Shown piece after piece: positions 23,300-33,500 of a DNA stretch of 64,000 nt. Made by a program: the position numbers and the translations under genes. Origin of the DNA: Spirometra erinaceieuropaei (Eukaryota > Platyhelminthes > Cestoda > Diphyllobothriidea > Diphyllobothriidae); NCBI GenBank assembly GCA_902702965.1, contig CACRXP010001148.1, positions 18,088 through 82,087 on the forward strand, in the 5' to 3' direction. Position 1 is the first letter of the stretch, and the number at the start of each line of letters is the position of its first letter. The notes beneath the pieces are model-generated. The model had not been told where the DNA came from. It did not search any database and saw only the letters and a list, made by a program, of their open reading frames with translations.

Positions 23300-24370
23300 C
23301 ATCGCCATTTGATGATGGCGTGGGACCGTCAAAGTCAAATGAGAAGAAATGGCCTTTTCTGGCCCTTTTAACCGTCAACATATGCCACCAGTCACCATGC
23401 GACTGTTTGCGAAGGATTTCGAGTGAGCTCAAAGGAATAACGTGGCTGCGAGAGCCTAGCTATCAACGCAGCACTTGTTTTAAGAGATCCGATCCACACA
23501 TTTATTGACCATGTGCGGACCCCCAGCCTGGCGTTCGCCTTCGGTCTTTGTCCGTCCCTTCCAACGATACTTATTCTCCATTAGGCAATCGACCCGTGTA
23601 CGAGAAACTTAGTATTGAACCCCCCCCCCCTCTGTTCACCATTTAATTAAGAAGCCGTATGCCAAATTTCATATGTTCAAGGTCAAGCAGTTAGGATAAA
23701 TCCAAAATGCCAGGCACTTCGAACGCAGTGCGCAGTAAGGGTGCGTGCTGCCCATTTCTATTTATGGCATTATTGAAATAAACTGCCTTGAAGCCTACGC
23801 TCTCCAAATTAAAAATTTATTATTCTACGTATATATTATCAAATCCCCAATAATGCGCAAAATTTATTGCCGGGGCGGCGGAGATTTCTGCGTTCAATAA
23901 AAGATTCATAGCATTCATTTACATAAAACACGTTCAATGCACAATTTCAGTGGTTAAGAATTGTTTCACGTTATAGTTACTAGGGACCTACCTTTGTGTT
24001 TTTATACCTGAACAATCGTTAAAAAACGATTACGTTTAAACACGTTTTCGATTTTATAAATCTGCACACTTATGTATGCGCAGATTAATACAGGAATTAC
24101 AAAATACGAAATATACCTCTGATGCCGAATATTCGGACCTAGGCACATTTGGAAAAAGTAAATTAGAAGTATGTAAAAAGAAGCCAACTGCGAATATTAA
24201 TACTCGGACAAAAAGTTAAACTCCTCAGATGTACCCAGACTTTTAAAAATGCAAACAAGGAGTGGTAAACTTTCTCGCGTGTTTAGGCTTTGACATAAAT
24301 TAGTGCATTGCGCATAACTGATTACGTGCAATGAGACAAAACAAATTGCAACAGGTCGGGTTGATATGAC
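23300..24370. repeat. Tandem duplication 2, right copy
   Basis: This is the partner of 22040-23290. It contains the same SINE chimera (23315-23450) and a run of about eleven C residues at 23620-23630. It lacks the Q insertion. Confidence 0.8.
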
Positions 24371-24379
24371 ACGACTCCA

Positions 24380-25780
24380 AGAAATTACTTATAATAATTT
24401 GGTTTTCTCTCATCCTGATCGCGATTGGCTAAAAGATATTAGTTGTACGTAATGCGAATTAACCATGAAAAATATACTCGTCACATTGGAAGATATCTAC
24501 AGCGGCTTACCCAATACTTATAAAGTCATCTTCACCGGTCCTAAAATATTGCATTTATAATAATTTACCGGAGTTCAATTTATAATGAGTGATCACAACC
24601 AGCTAAGAATATATATAAATCGCTCACAGTTTATGACATCGGCAAAGAAGCAAGATGATTAAAGCGATGAGAAGGAGGCAAATCAGAATAGCAATGACGA
24701 TGCCAGCAATTTCGCCGCCACTGGGTTTATCCGGATCTAGAATCCAAAAGTTGATTTTTAATAAGTAAACAGGATTATGGCTTTCGGGCGATAAAGACTA
24801 TCAGGCTAACAAATAAAGGCCGCAGTATGTGCACTAAATAAATACTTGCGACTTCCTGCTGGAACGCAAATGTCCTACAATAATCAACCACACAAACTAC
24901 TGAAAGAAAGATTCAGGTACATATAACACACAGATGCAACTGGTCAAGTCAGGTGTATCATTGATCTTCCCACCGTCCACAGTAACCGTAGGCGTTCCTG
25001 TTGCCACTATAAAAATCAGACAGGAGGAGAAACAGAGCAGCGACCTCGCCTGAACTTTCGTACGCAGCTCATCAAATGATGTATAAGTTCCGGCTGGGAA
25101 TGTATTTTTAGGGAATAATCATGTTTTCACAAGAACATGAAAAAGCTCAGTTCAAATTCATTATACAATTTGCGTTTACAGAAGAGAATTACGGTAAGCA
25201 AAAGCACAAACATACTAATAAATAAGACACCGTAAGCACTGATGTGTGGAAGATATAGAAACACAGGAAATATGACCTCCTACTCGCAATTTGTAATCAA
25301 CGTGTGGAGATCCTACCACTATGTAGGATGAGCCGATCAACGGGTCGCTTATAATGCTCGTCAGCAGCCAGTCACAGTGGAATGCACAAAACTGCAAAAC
25401 TGTCTTCAGAACGCAAAAACTGTCAAATTTAACTAAAAAATTAATTCGTATGAAAAATGCATAAAAAACAATTGCATCTATTTAGAAACGAACGCACATG
25501 ACGAAAGAAAAACTGCATAAAACCCACATAAAAACTAAAAATTCTTGCTAATCATTCAATAAAAAGCAAATTGAATCGAAAAGAGAGAAATCATCGAAAA
25601 ACAAATGGGACATGCCGCGAACAAATGAATATATTAGGAAATGGAAGTATAATTTTACAGAGTTACCTAAAAAGTGAGACCGCAAGTGGTTTATAAACCA
25701 ATAGCCTTCAAACGCGAACGCAAAGTAAAGAATCGGCTCCGCAACATATTAACTTTCTTGCATCGAACTAAATGCCTGAT
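24380..25780. other. No gene recognised
   Basis: AT-rich DNA with short open frames only. I see no domain, repeat match or RNA gene. Confidence 0.4.
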
Positions 25781-25789
25781 GACATTTCC

Positions 25790-26085
25790 CTGATTTGCCT
25801 TTAATATCGCAACACAGGATCACATAGAAGTGGTAGAGGGACGCTCGCCGATCATTTTTATCGAACTTATTCGTTCCGCTGTTCGCCAGGATCCTCCCTC
25901 GAATATAACAAACAGTCGCCAGCGGCGCATGATATAGACAGCATGTTAATACCCACAAGGACAAAGGAGACTGGAGTGGCAATTTCTGGCTTAGTAGTCT
26001 TCGTCAGCCAGTCATACACAACCCCGAAGTCTAGACCACTTGGGGCTTGAAAAAGCGGCATGTCGGTTAGAAGTACAATGACTCT
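25790..26085 (-). mobile_element. tRNA-derived SINE, diverged, head-truncated
   Basis: On the minus strand the head retains the CTTCTAACC block and a following AAGCCCCAAGTGG block. The body retains GACTGG-CTGACGA...GCCAGAAAT and the ACAAAGGAGAC-type block, then a GCGCCGCTGGCGAC-type tail. The first half of the head, including the A box, is lost. It faces the next SINE head to head. Confidence 0.65.
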
Positions 26086-26410
26086 ACCCCGTAGTTCAGT
26101 GGTTAGAGACGGTGGACTTCTAACCAACAGGCCGCGAGTCCGAGCCCCAGGTGTTCCACACCTCGAGGTTGAGTATAATTGGCCGATGACGGCTAATAAG
26201 CCGGAAATAACCATTCCAGTCTCCAATGTCATTGAATGCACTTTGGAATGTGTTGAGTAACCAGTTACGCGTGGTTTTCTTGAGAGCAAATCGGCATGCA
26301 GGAGATGAAGGAGGAGGAGCAACTGTCCCAGCCTCCGTTTATCAGCAGCGTTTGGCTCAATTAATATTACTTTATTGTTCCTGCCGAAGTATTTTGCGGA
26401 ATTCATGCCT
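26086..26410 (+). mobile_element. tRNA-derived SINE, second subfamily
   Basis: The head has an A-box-like GTAGTTCAGTGGTTAGAG (26091-26108), a GGACTTCTAACC anticodon-arm-like block and a B-box-like GCGAGTCCGAGCCCC. The CTTCTAA loop resembles that of an Arg(TCT) tRNA, which suggests but does not prove its ancestor. The body carries CCGATGA-CGGCTAATAAGCCG-GAAAT near 26182-26206, with a fully paired stem II. The tail includes GAAGTATTTTGCGGAA (about 26385), shared with the copy at 27995. Confidence 0.75.
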
Positions 26411-27600
26411 TCAAATTAATAATTTCTTAAGAATTTTGGACCAAAGAACTGCAGCGATATTCCTTTGAAGATAACGCTATTGACACATCATTTAATGGTC
26501 ATTCCCATAATGGCAACACCTTACCTGAGCATGCGCAGTCATTGAATGTATTGTATAAGAGCCCGTGAATAACATGCAATTCGATCGAGTCACTAACTTG
26601 TCGTGGTGGGACCGAACGTATTAGGAAGTGGAGGAAAATGGAACTACTAGGGAGGATGAATGGGAAGGAGAACTGTTCAACCGACTAACTTTTGTTTTCA
26701 ATATCATCCCACCATCTACCCGACAACTGCACCTCCCTTACCACAACCATTCCTAATTTTATCCTGCGTGAACTCTTAATGCATATTATTGTTCCCCATG
26801 CGCAACGATGATATTATCTTCGCGGAGCAAATCGAACAAGCCAAAGCACACACACACAAAATCACTGGTTCTACTTATTGTCACAAGCAACCACGCTGGG
26901 GCCTGACGGTAATAGATGGTGGGCTTCCAGTTTAAATTTCTACCAACTTGCTCAAATTCCGCAATGCGCGACCGCATTTGATGAAGCAGTCTTCTAATGA
27001 CTGCCAGATTCGGAAGCATTTTACGCGAAATCTTCTACCAATAAGACCAACTAGAACACAACAAATGATGCTTCTGTTGTTGTTGCTGCTGCTGCCGCCT
27101 GCACTCGCGGAATGAAATAACTTTCTTTTAGTGATCTCACATGAACTACTCGGCAAATGCGACTCTTGTATTGGCGCAGTTCCTCTCAATGCCTCATTGG
27201 CCTCGTCCTGGAAATGAAACACGACGAAAGTCTCAAAAATGCCCCAGGTCATAAATCTCAACGACGGCTAAACAAGATGACATAGCACCGGGTTTCCCAT
27301 CAGTAACTGAGTCCATTCTACAGCTGCTCAGTGTTCAGGCGGTTAAAACTCCGAAATTGCTCTGACTCAGGATTCATATAGAATTTGACCTGAATAAGTG
27401 CAGTGTAAGTTGGGATTTCGAACAACTGCAATGCAACATTACGCGCTTGACTTTGTAGCGCAAGATACGTGCAAAATGGTCATAATGAGAAAAGCACCAT
27501 TAAATCAGCATAAACAGGTATATTGTCTTGCGGTACTAGAGTGCACCTAATTTAGATCGTGATTATAGAGCGACTAAAGTCGCGTGGTTGAGGGATAAAG

Positions 27601-27712
27601 ACGTGGAGGAGGAGGAGGAGGAAGAAAAAGAAGAAGAGGATGAGGACGAAAAAGAGGAGGAGGAGAAGGAGGAGGAGGAGGAGGAGGAGGAGGACGACGA
27701 GGAGGGAAGAAA
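27601..27712 (+). repeat. Purine-only GGA/GAA low-complexity tract
   Basis: About 110 bp consist almost entirely of A and G on the plus strand, mostly GGA units with GAA and GAC interruptions. On the minus strand it reads as a chance poly-proline frame. Tracts like this can form triplex DNA. Confidence 0.9.
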
Positions 27713-27896
27713 CGTTTTCCTAAGTTACTATATGTTGTCCACAAAATAATGCCCGTGCGGCAACTAATACCAAACAGCTCAAATTCCACAGCTTTCACTT
27801 CTATTGCAGATAAACACTGTAAATGTTGGGTAGACATTATCACCCTCGTTGTACTTAGGGGTTCAATATAGTGCATTGCATGCAGCCACATAGCCG

Positions 27897-27990
27897 CTAG
27901 TAGTGTAGGCTCCACTACGAGCCCCAGGGCATCATCCGAAGTGTGTACCCCCTTACACGATCGGCCAGCACCCCTCTACTGATTACAACC
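27897..27990 (+). mobile_element. SINE tail fragment
   Basis: This matches the 3' tail of the SINE at 15801-16090: GAGCCCCAGGGCA, then CGATCGGCCAGCACCC. Head and body are absent. The next SINE starts directly downstream in the same orientation. Confidence 0.55.
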
Positions 27991-27994
27991 GACA

Positions 27995-28190
27995 GGACAA
28001 TTAGCCGTGGTTCAGTGGTTAGGGCGTGAGAAGTTTAAAAGCAAAAATACGTATTCCAACCTCAAGAGCTGCAAAATGCGATTGGGCTTAGTTGGCTGAT
28101 GATGGATGGTGACACAGAAATGGCCACTGAATTCTACCTCGTCTCTGTCATTAATGCACTGCTGACTGTGAAGTATTTTACGGAACGCAG
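27995..28190 (+). mobile_element. tRNA-derived SINE, degraded head
   Basis: The A-box region TAGCCGTGGTTCAGTGGTTAGGG is clear at about 28001, but the B box is eroded. The body has GTTGGCTGATGA...ACACAGAAATGGCC (28095-28125) and the tail has GAAGTATTTTACGGAA. The hairpin between CTGATGA and GAAAT is mutated away from pairing. Confidence 0.65.
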
Positions 28191-29610
28191 TATTACTACA
28201 ACAACTGCGAATACCAGCACTTTTGACAATACCGTTATAAGTACTACCTAGCTCATTATATTCACTTCTATGACTGATGCAGTCGTTTATGTCCCCACGT
28301 CCACTGATGCAGCTGTTAATTTTACTCGTAAACGTGCTTGCATTTTGATTTCACCCGAAACCGTTCTCGGTAAAACCACCAGACAAATGTGATTAACTGT
28401 TGGCGTGCTTGGTGACCACTCCTCGCTGACATCGTCTAGGAAATGAAGCAATACGAAAAGCGCAAAAGCTCACGACGTCTGACAGACCACGCAGATCAGA
28501 CGCATGTACAATTGTCGACGTATCGATTTAAGAATCACTCGTCATTGTATCTTTCATACAAGTTGTCAATCCGGGTGCCATATTTGTGTCAAAAATTTCC
28601 TCATTTACGATACACACTGACCATAAGCAGATTGTCTGGACTTGAAGATAAAAGGTCTTCGAAAATCACTGGCATAGACATTTGTCCATACTGGCATCGC
28701 AGGAATTTCATTACAGAACACAACTACTACCAACAACGCATGCCAATTTCTTCCTATTCATAATACTGCAGCTTCTGGGCTGCTGCTGCTGCTGCTGCAG
28801 ATCAAATTTCGGTTAATGCCAACCAAATCAGTAAACCTGTCAATGTGTGCATTAAACTGAATAATCTTGAGCTTGCGACTGTAATGTCAGTGTAGTTGGT
28901 GTTGATTCATGGCTGAACTCATCGGAGAAATAAAGGAATGCGCAAATACTAAAACTGTCCAACGCTCCGTAACTCACTTTAGAGCCAACAACATTTCCAC
29001 CATTAAGTTGTAAATGCGCACATCCTGAAACTGGACACAGTGCATGCTGCCGACTGCTTTTATTTAAAAGGTACGTGAGCGATGGGCGAAATATCTGTTC
29101 TGTAGTTTAGAGTGTTCAAAACAAAAAACTGCATTAACATACGTTTAATACGGTCTATAAGCAGACTGTCTGATAGACCATTCACAATTATAATTTAAAT
29201 GTCAAGCGAACTCACTTTTAAAGACATTAGCATGCATCAGCATTGTAAGCACTTCCCTTTAGAGTGCTATTACTAACATCAACACATGTGATTCTACAAC
29301 TACTACTAATTGGGATATTTGGGATTTATATCCTTATGGTTACATTAGTATGCATTGGAGTGTGAGCACTCAACAGTATGCTCTGACAGTTGCGATTATT
29401 CTGTTGGCGTCGAGCTCGTTTAGGAATGGCAGGAATGCGCAAACACATGAACTCCCGACATTTTACAAATTACAGCAGATCACACAACAGGCACATGAAT
29501 TGACGTAGTGTAAGGCGATTCCAGTGAGCATGATGTAGTAACATTAATATTGCCAAAAATCCTCCTACCTAAAGTTTCTCGCATCTGTGAATCAGTAAGC
29601 ATCACATCAC
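28190..29610. other. No gene recognised
   Basis: Apart from the TGC repeat I see nothing I can name. It lies downstream, in transcription order, of the FN3 exons, so it could hold the gene's last intron or 3' end. Confidence 0.35.
28780..28799 (+). repeat. TGC trinucleotide microsatellite
   Basis: About six to seven TGC units. An imperfect TTG/CTG run also occurs near 27075-27095. Confidence 0.9.
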
Positions 29611-29614
29611 TTAC

Positions 29615-29766
29615 ATGCCAGTTTGATGATACGGATCGCCTCATATTGCGTACGAAAAGTTCGAAATGCGTCAGGCCAAAATATTGCCTGCTAACTGCAG
29701 AATCTGGGATGGATATTTGAAAATATAAAGGTCGTTCCAAGCTCGTTCGATATGCCATCATATCAT
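29615..29766 (-). CDS. Candidate downstream exon of the FN3 gene
   Basis: An open frame of about 50 codons is bounded by a pyrimidine-leaning tract ending in AG and by a strong GTAAGT donor on the minus strand. Its entry phase (two bases completing a codon) matches the phase-1 exit of the last FN3 exon, about 500 bp upstream. It exits in phase 0. The peptide contains ERPLYFQISIP and FELFVRNM stretches but no domain, signal or membrane segment I recognise. Matching phase could be coincidence. Confidence 0.25.
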
Positions 29767-30263
29767 CTGTCAGCAACAACAATTAACCGAAAAATGACTA
29801 ATCAATAATTACACCACAGAGAATGTAAAAGAGTGACACGAATATCAGTCGACAAAAGAAATCAATTTATAGGCTACGTGTGCTATTCGCACGCCGTATT
29901 CTATTCACGGATAAAATTACATGTCCAAGTTAATTTGACGATATGCTATGGAAGCCCTATTGCAATTAATACCAATTAAGAAAATTTTGCATTCCGAAAT
30001 AACTTATAATATCATTCAATAACAAATGCGGAAAGCAGTCTTGCTGAGAGTTCCAATTCAGTATTCTAAGGAAGATCGGCCAGCACATTTAGTATCATTT
30101 AACAAAAACTCCAACTTGCGTTTCACAGCTGTATAAAGATTGTCATAAAATGTGTTGGATGACAATAGGCTCCGCGACAAATTAAATATAGATGCGTTAA
30201 CAAGGCAAAAATGAAGGACACAGGAAAACATCAGATAGGTAAGATCAGGAAAGGTCAACCTAC

Positions 30264-30545
30264 GGTTTGGTGAGGTTTCAAGCTGGGACACCTTTAGACA
30301 CTGGTCATATAAATTCGACCGTTTATTCGCAGTCACAATAGTCACGTTGTACAGCGTCATCGCATTCAAATTTTTCACAATAACAGTTGATTTCGGCTCA
30401 TTGGCATTGATGGACGCGTGCTGCACAGAATAACCATTCCAAACCACTGCATACACCGACAGCCCTTCCAAATTCTGATTGGGAGTTTCACACGAGACTT
30501 CAATGGAGTCACTGGTGATGGATTCGATTTCAAATGTGTCAGGCG
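30264..30545 (-). CDS. FN3 exon B4
   Basis: 282 bp, phase 1 at both ends. The acceptor is a T-rich tract ending in CAG; the donor is GTAGGT. It begins with the APDTF signature shared by all B exons. The B-strand Trp of FN3 (VSWETP in its sisters) is Cys here (VSCETP). YAVVWNG and YNVTIV follow, with one NVT sequon. The second sequon seen in its sisters (NLS) is lost. Sequence downstream of this exon no longer matches the other units, so this marks the 3' edge of the array. Confidence 0.85.
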
Positions 30546-33500
30546 CTGAAATCAAAACATGTAAAGTACGTCTTCAATTATATCAACGGGCATTTCCTAA
30601 AAATTGCCCGAAGTTATATATTGTAAGAAATTTTGCATGTGATTAAACATTGAATAGCAAGCAAACAAATTGTCCTGGTGAGCAATCTCCGATATCTCAT
30701 AGACACGTACGGTGTTTTCTCACGTTAAATCTAAAACAACATTTACTACAATGCATCTAATATATTCCTGCCTAAAATACACACTCGCCTATAACATCTG
30801 ACAATCTATTAATCCGAAATAAATGCCAAGATGACGTTAAGTATAACAAAGGAATGCCGACCTTTGGGATTTGTGAAAGACGTCTTCGATTCAGAGGCCT
30901 GAACACACTGCTTCGCATCCTTTACCTCCAAAGGACAGTTCTTCACTTCTAGCGCATACTCCGTGTTTGGCACCAGGCTGCTTAATATGCACTCGGCCGG
31001 TGTCTTATCAAGGGGCTGTCTGCAGTCAGGATTGAGAACGTCATTCACCATGACCCTTAGTTCCCTGTCAGGATCGGGTAATAAATGCGATGTCCAAATC
31101 AACTTCAGTTCAGTTGGTCCGATGTTAACGAACTGAAATTCCCTCACTAAAAAGAGAATCAGGTGAACGTTACTATACAATCTGTTCGATATCATGTTAA
31201 TTCATAATATTAGAAATGCATGGGACAATGTCGCTTCATTCCAAAAAACAATCAAAATTATGCACATGCATGTACTAAGTAGCTAGAAGATTCAATTAAA
31301 TTATTCATGAACAAGCGCACCCAGTTCACGAAAAGAGGTCATTTTTTCTGTTCTTGCAAGCATCCAGTTGATCAAACGTGTCATCTAGCTTCCACATCAC
31401 ATTCAGTTATAACTGCGGTTCTAAACATCAGTGTAGATAAAAACTGTGTGGTATGATCTGTGAGCAACTCGGTAATTGCTCATTCATTTGTCTCGGAGAT
31501 AGTATAGAACATTTTCATAAACCCCGGTTGGCGCCCTGAATGATGTCACACTTCGTTAGTGAAACAATCAAGCGTAACTACAGGAATTAGTTGATGGTTA
31601 TGCGGCAAAAATACAAAATTTGCCACGAGGTCGGCTTGAACATTGTACATCTCCTGCAATCAAGGTGCCCTTTAAATGTGCGGTCACATTAGTTCATATC
31701 CTGTACACACTTTTGGCCAGTCCAAGGAGATGGCTAAGACAGTGAGCCCGCAATAATTGCTCAATGTCCAAAAAAGGTTCCACTACACAAAAACTATTAT
31801 TTGACTTATTGGCGTGAGGATAGTTAATACGCCATTTTACAGCTTAGACTACTGCATTCAGATTCCAAATAACATTTGCCGCCAGCGCGATGTTACACTG
31901 GCAGACGACACCAAAGCATCATTGTGTGATATTGATTCATGACAAACTTTCCTCATAAAAACAATTCATATATATTAGCGGTCCGACCATTAAAAATATA
32001 GTTTGTAGACCATAGGCAACTGACAGGTAGTTTTATTCACACAGGATGTAAACTCACAGATTGGTGGCGTCTCAACCTCGGACACCTGCCGACAAGTGTC
32101 AGATAAATTCGTCCGTTCATTCGAAATCACCACGGTCACGTTGTACAACGTCGTCGGATTCAAATGGTTCACAATAACGGTGATCCTCGCCGCATTAGCC
32201 TCGACAGACGCGTGCTGCACAAAATTACCATTCCACACCACTGCATACACCAACAGACCTTCATAATTCTGATTGGGAGTTTCCCACGAGACTTCAATGG
32301 AGTCATTGCTAACTGCTTTGGCTGTAAATGTGTCAGGCGCTGAAATTAAAACAGGTCAGATTAGACTCCAATTCTATCAACGGGTATTTTCTGCGAATTC
32401 TCCGCAACTATATTTTGTGAAATATTCTGCATGTGATTAAGAAGTGGATGGTGAGCAAACAAATTAATTGACCTGGTTAGCAATCTCCGCTCTTTAACAG
32501 ACACATTTGGTGATTCATCACGTTAAACCTAAAAAATACTAAGTAAATTTGATCACATATCTTCCTGTTTAAACTGCTCAGTTGCTTATAACATTTGACA
32601 ATCTATCGATCTGAACTAAATGCCAAGATGCAGTTGGGCATATTAATGGACTGCCTACCTTTGGGATTTGTGAAAGTCTTCTTTGATTCAGAGGCCTGCA
32701 AACACTGTTTCGCATCCGTTGCTGCCAATGGACAGTTCTTTACCTCTATCGTATACTCCGTGTTTGGCTCCAAGTCGCCTATTGCGCAGCTGGCCGGTGT
32801 CTCTTCAAGGCGCCTTATGATGTCAGGATTGAGAACGTCATTCACCATGATCCTTAGTTCCCTGGTAGGATCGGGCGTCATATGCGATGTCCACGTTAAC
32901 TGCAGTTCAGTTGGTCCATTGTTAACGATCTGAAAGTCTCTCACTAAAAGGAGATTTAATTGGATTTTAATATACAAATTTTTGTATACAAAGATATTTT
33001 GCAGTAAAAGAAATGCATGATACAATGTCGCTGCATTCCTCATTGCAGTCGAACTTGACCATAAAATATATTTTTTGTTCTCAAACACGATGTATACTCC
33101 GACTGTGCGGTATGGTTTTTGGGCTACTCGGTTGTCGCTTCCGCAATTGTCACGACGATCGTAGAGCAAAATTTTACTAACCTGTTTTGGTGTCTTTTAT
33201 GATATCAAACTTATGTTATGAAACAATTAGTAGTTACTACAGGAATTAGTTGTTTGTATACGGATGTCTGCTTGAACAGTGTAAATCGTTGGCAAACGCT
33301 AAGTCTTGTGAATGCAGTCACATAAGTTTATATTTTCTACCTACATTTTAGACATTCTAAAAATCCGGCTACGGCACTAAGCCGGCTTTTCTTGCCGTAC
33401 GTGCGAACAAGTGTTCCACAACACAACCTTATTAAACGACTTATTGACCTGAAGATATTTGATACACCATGTTACAAATAAAATTTGCTTCCGGCCCTGG

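Noticed and set aside
2890..24370. CRISPR array or satellite array
   Set aside because: Repeats are few, long and diverged, with no short regularly spaced repeat-spacer structure.
26088..26160. tRNA-Arg gene
   Set aside because: The CTTCTAA loop looks right, but the acceptor ends do not pair and the SINE body follows directly.
25867..26406. 179-codon minus-strand ORF as a gene
   Set aside because: It runs through two SINE copies in opposite orientation; the peptide is an accidental reading of repeat DNA.
27574..27915. Proline-rich protein on the minus strand
   Set aside because: The proline run is the complement of the purine microsatellite.
32595..32933. Plus-strand ORFs over FN3 exons (also 34241-34546)
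   Set aside because: They are antisense shadows of the A exons; splice sites, phase and FN3 motifs all support the minus strand.
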